NCBI GenBank assembly: GCA_903845295.1
Contig: CAIMWV010000032.1
Span: forward strand, 1 to 44,955
Reading direction: 5' to 3'
DNA from: Candidatus Staskawiczbacteria bacterium
GTDB lineage: Bacteria > Patescibacteriota > Minisyncoccia > Minisyncoccales > Staskawiczbacteraceae
Length of the DNA stretch: 44,955 bases
This document shows positions 35,811 to 44,542 of the stretch, in pieces. Within the stretch, counting starts at the first letter, position 1, and each line of letters starts with the position of its first letter. Below the pieces are notes generated by a model. It worked only from the letters and a program-made list of their open reading frames with translations. It had not been told where the DNA came from and did not search any database. The translations under genes were made by a program, and so were the position numbers.

Positions 35811-37070
35811 ATGAAGTTTGCAGCAGATTTTCATATACATTCAAAATACTCCAGGGCCGTTTCGCCCTTAATGGATTTGGAAAATTTAGACAGATGGGCG
35901 AAGATAAAAGGGCTTAAAGTTTTGGGTACTGGCGACTTCACCCACCCCAAATGGTTTGAGGATATAAAAAAAGAATTAGAGCCGGCTGAACCCGGTCTTT
36001 TTAAACTGCACGGTTCGGATTCTGGCACAAGATTCATTTTAACTTCGGAAATAAGTTGTATTTATTCTAAAGGAGGAAAAGTCAGAAAGGTCCACATTAT
36101 TGTTTTTGCCCCGTCGATAGATGCTGTAGAAAAAATAAATTTAAAATTAAGCCAGATTGGAAATTTGAAAGCAGATGGCCGGCCGATTTTAGGGCTGGAC
36201 GCAAAAGAATTGGCAAAAATTGTTTTAGATATAGATGAAAATTGTTTGGTAGTGCCCGCCCATGCCTGGACGCCCTGGTTTTCTGTCTTTGGTTCAAAAT
36301 CGGGATTTGATTCTTTAGAAGAATGTTTTGAAGATTATACAAAATATATTTATGCCATTGAAACAGGGTTATCTTCTGATCCAGCAATGAATTGGCGTCT
36401 GTCTCAACTGGATAAGATTACTTTGATTTCCAACAGCGATGCCCATTCTCTCCCCAAAATTGGCAGGGAGGCAAATGTCTTTGATACCGAATTAAGTTAT
36501 GAAAGCATCGCAGATGCTTTGAAAAAAAAGGATAAGAATAAATTCTTGTATACCATTGAATTTTTTCCCGAAGAAGGCAAATATCATTATGACGGCCACC
36601 GCTTATGCAATCTGAGCCTGGCCCCGCAACAATCAAAAAAATACAATAATATTTGTCCCAGATGTGGAAAACCCCTGGTAATAGGGGTTTTAAACAGAGT
36701 AGAGGTGCTTGCCGACAGGCCCGAGGGGTTCTTGCCAAAAAATGCAATTCCATTTAAAAGTCTGATTCCATTAAACGAAGTGATTGCTGAATCAATCGGC
36801 TTTTCTGTCCTGTCAAAAGAAGTTTTGAAACATTACAATAATTTAATAAAAAATTTGGGAAACGAGCTGAAAATATTACTGGAATCGACAGAAAATGAAA
36901 TAGCAGAAAAATCCTTGCCGGAAATTGCAAAAGCAATTATAAAAATGCGCGAAGGAAAGGTTTCTATTGAGCCCGGATACGACGGCGTTTACGGGAAAAT
37001 CAAAATTTTTTCGGATAAAAATAAATCAGACGGGATGAAATCCAGCATAAGCCAAAAAACTTTATTTTAG
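35811..37070 (+). CDS. PHP-domain endonuclease Q-like protein
   Basis: ADFHIHSKYSRAVSPLMDLENLDRWAKIKGLKVLGTGDFTHP, VPAHAWTPWFSVFG, SNSDAHSLPKIGREA, zinc motif ICPRCGKPL. Confidence 0.85.
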   Translation: MKFAADFHIHSKYSRAVSPLMDLENLDRWAKIKGLKVLGTGDFTHPKWFEDIKKELEPAEPGLFKLHGSDSGTRFILTSEISCIYSKGGKVRKVHIIVFAPSIDAVEKINLKLSQIGNLKADGRPILGLDAKELAKIVLDIDENCLVVPAHAWTPWFSVFGSKSGFDSLEECFEDYTKYIYAIETGLSSDPAMNWRLSQLDKITLISNSDAHSLPKIGREANVFDTELSYESIADALKKKDKNKFLYTIEFFPEEGKYHYDGHRLCNLSLAPQQSKKYNNICPRCGKPLVIGVLNRVEVLADRPEGFLPKNAIPFKSLIPLNEVIAESIGFSVLSKEVLKHYNNLIKNLGNELKILLESTENEIAEKSLPEIAKAIIKMREGKVSIEPGYDGVYGKIKIFSDKNKSDGMKSSISQKTLF

Positions 37071-37116
37071 GGGATGGTTGACTGTTTGGCCATTTTAGGT
37101 ACAATTTAGTGAAGAG

Positions 37117-37145
37117 TTGACATCTCAAAGTATGGGGTATATAAT
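37117..37145 (+). promoter_or_regulatory. consensus sigma70 promoter upstream of greA
   Basis: TTGACA-17 nt-TATAAT, exact consensus. Confidence 0.75.
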
Positions 37146-37219
37146 TATATCGCTCGTAGAAAATAGATAAGCTACGACATATTTACTTTTTTCTCACTTA
37201 TAATTATAATATAATAATC

Positions 37220-37696
37220 ATGGACGGAAAAACTTTTTACATAACCAAGAAAAAACTGCAGGAGCTCAAAAAAGAGTATGAAGAGTTGCTGGATATTGAG
37301 CGTAAAAAAGCTCTGGGTCAGGAAGCGCCTAAAATTTTAGAATCCGAAGATTTAAATCCCGAGTTTGTAAGCTTTCAGGAGGATATAGGCTTCTTGAGGT
37401 CTAGAATTGATGAATTTAAAAATATTTTAGAGCACCACGACTTAATTAGAATCCCTGCAAAAGATAAGCAGGGTATTGTCGGATTGGGAGCAAAAGTTAA
37501 AATAGACGTAGATGGGCAAAAAGATGAGTTTGTTATAGTGGGCACCCTTGAGGCGAATCCAGCCCTGGGAAAAATCAGCAATGAATCGCCCGTTGGTAAA
37601 GCTCTTTTGGGCCACAAAGTCGGAGACGAAATAGTCGTTTCTTCTCCGATAAAGATAACTTATAAAATAAAGAGCATAAAATACGAAATTAGTTGA
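37220..37696 (+). CDS. greA: Transcription elongation factor GreA
   Basis: YITKKKLQELKKEYEELL ... NESPVGKALLGHKVGDEIVV. Confidence 0.92.
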   Translation: MDGKTFYITKKKLQELKKEYEELLDIERKKALGQEAPKILESEDLNPEFVSFQEDIGFLRSRIDEFKNILEHHDLIRIPAKDKQGIVGLGAKVKIDVDGQKDEFVIVGTLEANPALGKISNESPVGKALLGHKVGDEIVVSSPIKITYKIKSIKYEIS

Positions 37697-37734
37697 TAAA
37701 AAGAGCAGTTTTTTGCTCTTTTTGTTTAAACACA

Positions 37735-38376
37735 ATGGATGAAATCATAAAATTTTTTTCAAATATAGGAAAATTAAAGGGCCTTCCCAGGCGAGGTTGG
37801 GTTATAAGAGACATTAAAAATCCGGAGAGTATCGCTGAACATACATTCAGGGTAGCCATTATGGCATGGGTTTTAGCCGTCCAGAAAAAATATAAACTTA
37901 ATCTGGAAAAAATCATTAAAATGGCCCTGATACATGATATATGCGAGGTTTATTCCGGAGATACAACTCCCTATGATTCAATTCTTCCTAAAAACAAAAA
38001 AAAGAGGCAGGAGCTCTTAAAAACATGGCCAAGGTTTTCTGAAGAAGAAAAGAAAATATTAGCAGAAAGAAAATATAAAAAAGAGAAAGACGGATTGGAA
38101 AAACTGATAAAAGATTTGCCGCCGAAATTGAAACAGGAAATAATGAATCTTTGGCTGGACTATGAAAAAGGACTGAGCCCGGAGGGAAAGTTTTTCAGAC
38201 ATGCCGACAGGATAGAAACCTTTCTGCAGGCATCGGAATATTGGAGAGGCCACAAAAATTTCCCCGTAAAACCATTTTGGATACAAGCAAGAGAGCTCCA
38301 TGATGATCCGGTTTTGCTGGAATTTATCGAGCAGATAGATAAAGAATTCCATAAAAATAAAAAACCAAAAAACTAA
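37735..38376 (+). CDS. HD-domain hydrolase (YfbR-like)
   Basis: NPESIAEHTFRVAIMAWVLA, MALIHDICEVYSGD; start adjusted. Confidence 0.88.
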   Translation: MDEIIKFFSNIGKLKGLPRRGWVIRDIKNPESIAEHTFRVAIMAWVLAVQKKYKLNLEKIIKMALIHDICEVYSGDTTPYDSILPKNKKKRQELLKTWPRFSEEEKKILAERKYKKEKDGLEKLIKDLPPKLKQEIMNLWLDYEKGLSPEGKFFRHADRIETFLQASEYWRGHKNFPVKPFWIQARELHDDPVLLEFIEQIDKEFHKNKKPKN

Positions 38377-38380
38377 TATA

Positions 38381-38608
38381 ATGCTTTCTTTAGACGCGAT
38401 AGCCCAAATAGGCATAACAATTTTTGGGGTAAGCGCCATAATTTTGGTGGCAAGAAAAAATAAGTGGGGCTTTGTGCTGGGATTAGTTTCTCAGCCTTTT
38501 TGGTTGATTACGTCTTATTTGAACAGACAATGGGGAGTTTTTCTTCTAAGCGCAGTTTATGTATTCAGCTGGGCATATGGCATATATGAATGGTTTTATA
38601 AAAAATAA
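38381..38608 (+). CDS. Small membrane protein (PnuC-like fragment)
   Basis: 75 aa with about 3 TM: KNKWGFVLGLVSQPFWLITSYLNRQWGVFLLSAVYVFSWAYGIY. Confidence 0.6.
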   Translation: MLSLDAIAQIGITIFGVSAIILVARKNKWGFVLGLVSQPFWLITSYLNRQWGVFLLSAVYVFSWAYGIYEWFYKK

Positions 38609-38661
38609 TCTTCAATAAAATCAAAAATCCCCGTACGGGGCTTTTTTGTTTACATTCTCTC

Positions 38662-38721
38662 TTGCGGCATTCGGTCGGAATACAAAAGTATTCTCTTGTA
38701 TTCCTCCCTCATTTGCAATTA
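38662..38721 (-). repeat. dispersed hairpin element, copy 2
   Basis: Minus strand TAATTGCAAATGAGGGAGGAATAC...GTATTCCGACCGAATGCCGCAA. Confidence 0.5.
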
Positions 38722-38811
38722 TAATGTATTAATAATTAAAAAAAGACCGGTCGATTAGCAATTTTTTCGTAAATTTCAGTAGAAAAAGATTGCTGAGCGA
38801 GCGGTCCTGAT

Positions 38812-39456
38812 ATGGCAACTTTTATAAATAAGGTTATAAAAACAATGATAACAAGCGACTTTTTCCTGAATTTAGGCTGGGGTTTTTTGTCACCGGTGTT
38901 TGCGATATTCATTTTAGAAAAAATTTCAAATACTGGGCCGGTGCATGCGGCGGAAATCGCCGGACTTTCAGCTCTTTTTTATTGGATACCAAAATCCTTA
39001 TTTGAAATACCAGTTGCTATTTATTTAGATAAAAACAAGGGAGAAAAAGATGATTTTTGGGCCATGATAGTAGGATTTTTTATATTGGCTGCGGTTCCCA
39101 TAGGATATCTTTTTTCTACCGTTCCTTGGCATATTTATCTTTTTCAGGTAATTTATGCCTTAGGAATGTCAATGGCTCTTCCTTCATGGATGGCAATATT
39201 CACCCGCCACATAGACAAAGGCAAAGAGGCGTTTGAGTGGGGAATGGAAAGCTCTGCTATCGGCATGGGAGCCGGTATAGCTGGCGGATTGAGCGGAATT
39301 TTGGTCGCCCTACTCGGTTTTAATGCACTTTTCATTTTTGTAAGTGCTTTTACGTTGCTCTCAATAGTTATAATGTTATTTATAAGAAAGCATATTTTTT
39401 CAAGAGATGGCCATTTCGTTATTTTTTCCGGACAAAAACCAATTGTAGAACCCTAA
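38812..39456 (+). CDS. Half-size MFS-like membrane protein
   Basis: 214 aa, about 6 TM, MFS-like; stop precedes polX. Confidence 0.7.
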   Translation: MATFINKVIKTMITSDFFLNLGWGFLSPVFAIFILEKISNTGPVHAAEIAGLSALFYWIPKSLFEIPVAIYLDKNKGEKDDFWAMIVGFFILAAVPIGYLFSTVPWHIYLFQVIYALGMSMALPSWMAIFTRHIDKGKEAFEWGMESSAIGMGAGIAGGLSGILVALLGFNALFIFVSAFTLLSIVIMLFIRKHIFSRDGHFVIFSGQKPIVEP

Positions 39457-39466
39457 TAAAATATTC

Positions 39467-41200
39467 ATGAAAAACCAGGAATTAGCAAAAATATTTAATG
39501 ATATGGCAAGATTCCTTGAGGCTGAAGGAGTGGCTTTTAAGCCTTATGCATATGAGAGGGCTGCTTTGTCTTTGGAAGCATTAAATAAGGACGTGGCAGA
39601 AATTTATAGAGATGGCGGAACTAAAGCGCTGTTGCAAATTCCTGGAGTCGGCAAAGCCATTGCAGACCATATTGAAGAATACCTGAAAACAGGAAAAATA
39701 AAACACTATGAAGATTATAAGAAAAAATTTCCGTTGAAATTAGATGAATTGGTGAAAGTTGAAGGAATGGGGGTCAAAAAAGCAAAAATATTATATCAAA
39801 AGCTGGGAATTAAAGATTTAAAGGATTTAGAAAAAGCGGCTAAAGGCCATAAAATAGCTCCCCTTTTCGGTTTTGGAGAAAAAACTGAAAAAAATATTTT
39901 GCAGGGATTAGAATTTTTAAAAAGAGACAAAGGCAGATTTCTGTTGGGCCAAATTTTACCGACTGCAAGAATTATTGAACAGAGATTGAAGGGGTTGAAA
40001 GAAGTGGAACAGATTAGCATTGCGGGATCCGTGCGCAGAAGAAAAGAAACAATCGGAGACGTTGATATTCTGGTTGTTTCAAAAAAGCCGGCTGAGGTCA
40101 TGGATTTTTTTGTAAAAATGGACGGCGTTGAAAAAATTTGGGGAAAGGGAGGCACCAAGGCTTCCATAAGGATGAAAGAGGGTTTTGATATTGATTTGAG
40201 AGTGGTGCCTAAAAAAAGTTACGGTTCAGCCCTTCAATATTTTACAGGAAATAAAGAACATAACATTATTACAAGAAAAATTGCCATTGAAAAAGGATTA
40301 AAGCTTTCAGAGTACGGAATTTTTAGGGGCAAAAAAATAATTGTAGGGAAAACTGAAGAAGAGGTTTATAAAGCAATCGGCCTGCCGTATATTGAGCCGG
40401 AACTTAGGGAAAATGAGGGAGAGATTGAGGCTGCATTAAATAATCAATTGCCCAAGATAGTCGGTTATAAAGATATAAAAGGCGACCTTCATTGTCATAC
40501 AAGTTTTGAGGCAAAGTCGCATGGGAGGAATTCAATGGAAGAAATGGCCAAAGCGGCAATGAATATGGGATATGAATATATCGGTATTTCAGACCACACA
40601 AAATTTTTGAGAATTGAAAGCGGACTGGATGAGAAACAGTTATTGAAACAGCACGAAGCAATTAAAAAAATAAATGATAAATTTAAAAATCAAAGTATCA
40701 ATTTTAAAGTTTTACACGGGTGTGAGTCCAACATTTTAGATGATGGGTCTATTGATATCAAAGATAAAGTTTTGGAAAAGTTAGATTATGTCATTGCCGG
40801 TGTGCATTCGAATATGAAAATGGAAAAAAAGGAGATGACTCAGAGAATAATAAGGGCAATGCAGAATCCAAATGTTGATATAATTTCTCATCCGACCGGA
40901 AGATTGATCGGCCGCAGAGACGAGTACCAGATGGATTTTGACAAAATTTTGGAAGTTGCCAGAAAAACAGGGACGATTCTGGAGATTAATTCTTCTCCGG
41001 ATAGATTGGATTTAAGAGATTTATATATAAGAAGAGCAAAAAATCAGGGAGTAAAAATGATAATAGATACAGACAGCCACCAAAAAGAGCAAATGGGGCA
41101 GATAGAGTATGGAATTGCACAGGCGAGACGTGGTTGGGCAGAAAAAGAAGATATTATAAATACGAACTCAGTAGAAAAATTATTAGAGTATTTTCATTAG
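39467..41200 (+). CDS. polX: PolX family DNA polymerase/PHP exonuclease
   Basis: HhH motifs (IPGVGKAIADHIEEYL), SIAGSVRRRKETIGDVDILV, PHP (GDLHCHTSFEAKSHGRNSMEEMA). Confidence 0.95.
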   Translation: MKNQELAKIFNDMARFLEAEGVAFKPYAYERAALSLEALNKDVAEIYRDGGTKALLQIPGVGKAIADHIEEYLKTGKIKHYEDYKKKFPLKLDELVKVEGMGVKKAKILYQKLGIKDLKDLEKAAKGHKIAPLFGFGEKTEKNILQGLEFLKRDKGRFLLGQILPTARIIEQRLKGLKEVEQISIAGSVRRRKETIGDVDILVVSKKPAEVMDFFVKMDGVEKIWGKGGTKASIRMKEGFDIDLRVVPKKSYGSALQYFTGNKEHNIITRKIAIEKGLKLSEYGIFRGKKIIVGKTEEEVYKAIGLPYIEPELRENEGEIEAALNNQLPKIVGYKDIKGDLHCHTSFEAKSHGRNSMEEMAKAAMNMGYEYIGISDHTKFLRIESGLDEKQLLKQHEAIKKINDKFKNQSINFKVLHGCESNILDDGSIDIKDKVLEKLDYVIAGVHSNMKMEKKEMTQRIIRAMQNPNVDIISHPTGRLIGRRDEYQMDFDKILEVARKTGTILEINSSPDRLDLRDLYIRRAKNQGVKMIIDTDSHQKEQMGQIEYGIAQARRGWAEKEDIINTNSVEKLLEYFH

Positions 41201-41201
41201 A

Positions 41202-41675
41202 ATGCCAAGAGAAAAATCAGCGGGAGCTATAATTTTCAGAACAGAAAATGGTATAAAATACTATCTGCTTTTGCATTATGCACCGTCTGAACCGGGCAAG
41301 AGGGGGCAATGGGGATTTGCAAAAGGGCATGTTGAAGAGGGAGAAACCGAAGAAGAAACGGCGAGAAGAGAGGTTGCCGAAGAGACCGGCATCAAGGACC
41401 TTAAAATAATATCGGGGTTCAAAGAATTGGAAAAATATTTTTTCAGAAAGAGCTATGGGCTGGAAGGCGCGGCAAGGAAAAAAGCGCCATGGGTTTTTAA
41501 AATGGTTATTTTTTTCCTGGCAGAGACGAAAAACAAGGAAATAAAAATTTCTTCCGAACATACAGGATTTTTATGGCTGCCGATTGATGAAGCGCTAAAA
41601 AAAACAACATTTAAGAATTCTAAAAAATTATTGAAAGACGCAAATGACTTCATTGTTTCAAGAAAAAGTATTTAA
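41202..41675 (+). CDS. NUDIX hydrolase (Ap4A-hydrolase-like)
   Basis: GFAKGHVEEGETEEETARREVAEETGI. Confidence 0.92.
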   Translation: MPREKSAGAIIFRTENGIKYYLLLHYAPSEPGKRGQWGFAKGHVEEGETEEETARREVAEETGIKDLKIISGFKELEKYFFRKSYGLEGAARKKAPWVFKMVIFFLAETKNKEIKISSEHTGFLWLPIDEALKKTTFKNSKKLLKDANDFIVSRKSI

Positions 41676-41922
41676 GATTGTAGCAAAAATTCCCAAAGGT
41701 GAAACAATGACCTATAAGCGTGTAGCATTATTCGCAGGAAAGCCCAGGGCATACAGAGCCGTGGGCAATATTTTAAATAAGAACGCGGATCCGAAAATTC
41801 CCTGTCATAGAGTTATGAGATCTGACGGGAAAATAGGCGGATATAACCGCGGAGCAGAAATTAAAGAATCTTTACTTAAGAAAGAGGGCGTGGTAATAAG
41901 AAACCGTAAGATTGTTCATTGA
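41644..41922 (+). CDS. MGMT/ATL DNA-binding-domain protein retaining PCHR
   Basis: 92 aa; GETMTYKRVALFAGKPRAYRAVGNILNKNADPKIPCHRVMRSDGKIGGYNRG. Confidence 0.88.
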   Translation: MTSLFQEKVFKIVAKIPKGETMTYKRVALFAGKPRAYRAVGNILNKNADPKIPCHRVMRSDGKIGGYNRGAEIKESLLKKEGVVIRNRKIVH

Positions 41923-41966
41923 GGCCGTTCATTGACATTTCACCCCAAACACGAAAGGAAGCTGAC

Positions 41967-43394
41967 ATGTGCGGAATCATCGGACTGATCAAAAAAACTG
42001 GGGACGCGATATACGATGCATTAGTTTTGCTCAGCGCCGAGAATAATCGGGGCGAGCAAGCTTGCGGAGTAGCTGCGTTTGACGGAAGAATAATCCGTCG
42101 TTACTGCGGATTGGGAAAGGTTTCAGAGGTTTTTGGCCAAAGAGACCAGAAGAAATGGTCTAAGCTGGTTGGATCAGCTGTAATAGGGCATGATCTCTAT
42201 TCCACTAATGATCCTGCCGCCCGAAATGGTCCGCAGTCAAAAACAATGCATCCTCTTTTTTTCAATTTTCACGGACGTCGCGGAGCGATCGGCCACAACG
42301 GAAACCTAGTTAGGCTTGATGGTCTGAGGTCGCGAGCGGAAAGGGCCGGATATAATTTTCGGTCTAAAATATCCGACACAGAGGTGATTGTGGCGATGCT
42401 TTCAACCGCACCGGAAAAGGATTTTTTGGAGGCCCTAGTCCGCATATCACGCGAGCTTGAAGATAAGGGAGCCTTTTCATTGGTGATCTTATTTAGGGGC
42501 AAGCTGATTGGCATAAGATGCGGCATCAGACCGCTATGTATCGGCAAAAAAATCGGTAGAAGCGGAGATAGCGATAGTTATATCTTGGCTTCTGAAAGTT
42601 GTGTTTTTCCAGCCCTCGAGGCGACAAGATTTTTGAGAGAAGTTGCTCCTGGCGAGCTGGTTATGCTTGGGCCAGGCGGTTACGAAAGATCTATAAAATG
42701 GGGTACGCGCAAAAGGCCGGGCTTCTGTGTCTGTGAATTCCTTTACTCCGCAAGGCCCGCTAGCTGCTTTTTTGGAGTAAGCGTTTCAGATTTCAGATAC
42801 AGGGCGGGACAAATGTCAGCCAGAAAACATCCGGTTAGGGCTGATGTTATTGTGCCCATTCCTAATTCCGGCAGGCATTACAGCGATGGCTTTTCTTCTG
42901 AGTCTAAAATTCCAACAAGGGAGGCTATAGAAAAAAGCCATTATGATATCAGGAACAGATCGTTTATGGAAGAAAGGGAAGTTAATCGGGGAGAAACGCA
43001 GAGGAGAAGGCTCCAGGTAATACGGAGCGCCATGGATGGAAAATCCGTTTGTGGCACAGAAGACACTGTCTTTAGGGCATCTGTTGCTCCTATGGTGGTA
43101 AGGATGGCAAGGGAACATGGGAATGCGAGAGAATTCCATCTGAGGATTTGCTCGCCGCCTGCTTGCTTTACATGCCATCTTGGATTGGACACTTCTACTA
43201 AAGAAGAACTTGTCGCATCGAACATGACCGTTGAAGAGATTAGGGATCGGATTATACATTCTGATTCCTTGGAGTATCTCACCATAGAAGAACTGAGGGA
43301 AGTTATAAGATGGCTTGGGCTTGATCCAGATGATTTTTGCCTCGGCTGTTTCACCGGAGAATATCCGGTCGATCCTCCAGCAAAGAAGCAGTAG
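41967..43394 (+). CDS. purF: Amidophosphoribosyltransferase-like protein (divergent PurF)
   Basis: MCGIIGLIKKTGDAIYDALVLLSAENNRGEQACGV; VPIPNSGRHYSDGFSSESKIP; C-terminal FCLGCFTGEYPV; SD AAAGGAAG. Confidence 0.85.
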   Translation: MCGIIGLIKKTGDAIYDALVLLSAENNRGEQACGVAAFDGRIIRRYCGLGKVSEVFGQRDQKKWSKLVGSAVIGHDLYSTNDPAARNGPQSKTMHPLFFNFHGRRGAIGHNGNLVRLDGLRSRAERAGYNFRSKISDTEVIVAMLSTAPEKDFLEALVRISRELEDKGAFSLVILFRGKLIGIRCGIRPLCIGKKIGRSGDSDSYILASESCVFPALEATRFLREVAPGELVMLGPGGYERSIKWGTRKRPGFCVCEFLYSARPASCFFGVSVSDFRYRAGQMSARKHPVRADVIVPIPNSGRHYSDGFSSESKIPTREAIEKSHYDIRNRSFMEEREVNRGETQRRRLQVIRSAMDGKSVCGTEDTVFRASVAPMVVRMAREHGNAREFHLRICSPPACFTCHLGLDTSTKEELVASNMTVEEIRDRIIHSDSLEYLTIEELREVIRWLGLDPDDFCLGCFTGEYPVDPPAKKQ

Positions 43395-43396
43395 AA

Positions 43397-43437
43397 ATAA
43401 AAAGACCCACCTTTGGAAGGCAGGTCTCTTTTTTTGC
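43397..43437 (+). terminator. intrinsic terminator
   Basis: AAAGACCCACCTTTGGAAGGCAGGTCTCTTTTTTT. Confidence 0.7.
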
Positions 43438-43441
43438 TTTT

Positions 43442-43789
43442 CTATTTTTTTACTTCTTCTACGATTTTTATAAATACTTCAGGGTATTTATTGGCTAATT
43501 CGGATAAAACCTTTCTGTCCAGTTCTATTTTATTTTTTTTCAGTCCGTTAATCAGCCTGCTGTATGTAATTCCATTTTGCCTTGCCAGCGCATTTATCTG
43601 AAGATTCCATAAGTTTCTGAAAGTTCTTTTCTTCGCTTTTCTATCTCTGTATGCATAAGTCCAAGCATGCCTTAATGCGTCTTTTGCTGCTTTAAATTTT
43701 GATTTCCTTGCCTGCCTGAAACCCTTGGCATGCTTCATTATATTCTTTCTATGCTTGCGGGCTTGTACGGCTCTTTTTATTCTTGACAT
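43442..43789 (-). CDS. rplT: 50S ribosomal protein L20
   Basis: MSRIKRAVQARKHRKNIMKHAKGFRQARKSKFKAAKDA. Confidence 0.96.
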   Translation of the reverse strand: MSRIKRAVQARKHRKNIMKHAKGFRQARKSKFKAAKDALRHAWTYAYRDRKAKKRTFRNLWNLQINALARQNGITYSRLINGLKKNKIELDRKVLSELANKYPEVFIKIVEEVKK

Positions 43790-43795
43790 GGTTTT

Positions 43796-43981
43796 TTATT
43801 TAAAATATTTTTTAAGTTTTTGCGCTTCATTTTTTGCCAGAGGAATCCATTTGCGGCCCTTTCTTTTTTGTTCGCCTGTTCTTTTTGATCTGTAGTGATT
43901 TTGACCGGTTGCCCTCCTCAAAATTTTGCCGTTTTTTGTTATTCTGAATCTTTTTGTTAAGGCCTTATGTGTTTTATTCAT
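43796..43981 (-). CDS. rpmI: 50S ribosomal protein L35
   Basis: MNKTHKALTKRFRITKNGKILRRATGQNHYRSKRTGEQKRKGRKW; start adjusted. Confidence 0.92.
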   Translation of the reverse strand: MNKTHKALTKRFRITKNGKILRRATGQNHYRSKRTGEQKRKGRKWIPLAKNEAQKLKKYFK

Positions 43982-43982
43982 A

Positions 43983-44489
43983 TTATTGCTTGGAGACAAT
44001 CATTGTGAAACCTCTGGGCTCACGTTTTAATTCTCTCTCTGTTTTAATTGGTATTAACGAATTTAAATTTTCTAAAAATAATTTTACCTTTTCTGCAGCA
44101 AATCCTCCCATTGCTTTCTCCCTGCCCCTCAGCGCCATGTTTATTTTTACTTTATTTCCTTCATCCAAAAATTTTTTTGCCTGTTTAGCCCTTGTTTCCA
44201 TATCATGGGGAGAGATATTAAAAGTTAATCTTATTTCCTTTAATTCTCCTCCCTTGGGCTTGGCAATCTTTTTTTCTTTTTTTTGCTGTTGGTAAAGATA
44301 TTTTCCGTAATTGGCGATTCTGCAGACCGGCGGTTCAACTTTTTCTGTAACCTGGATTAAATCCAGGCCTTTTGATTTCGCCAAATCAATGGCTGCAAAA
44401 ATATTCATAATCCCGAGCTGTTCGCCGGTTTCTGAAATAACCCTTACCTCTTTTGCCCTTATGAAATTGTTTATCAGTATTTTATCGAT
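43983..44489 (-). CDS. infC: Translation initiation factor IF-3; start probably non-canonical
   Basis: ATG at 44408 is internal; the upstream frame encodes IDKILINNFIRAKEVRVISETGEQLGIM, matching the IF3 N-terminus, with no in-frame ATG/GTG/TTG seen; ATC 44489 is one candidate start. Confidence 0.88.
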   Translation of the reverse strand: MDKILINNFIRAKEVRVISETGEQLGIMNIFAAIDLAKSKGLDLIQVTEKVEPPVCRIANYGKYLYQQQKKEKKIAKPKGGELKEIRLTFNISPHDMETRAKQAKKFLDEGNKVKINMALRGREKAMGGFAAEKVKLFLENLNSLIPIKTERELKREPRGFTMIVSKQ

Positions 44490-44542
44490 ATTATTTGACT
44501 TAAATTTGTATTGTTTACACTGAGCCCATAAGGGCGAATGTG

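Noticed and set aside
42816-43354. Antisense ORFs opposite purF
   Set aside because: Contained within the conserved PurF C-terminal region.
8223-43394. Assembly chimera as explanation for GC-richer genes
   Set aside because: They alternate singly with AT-rich genes across ~35 kb and sit between ordinary terminators, which does not look like one contig join.
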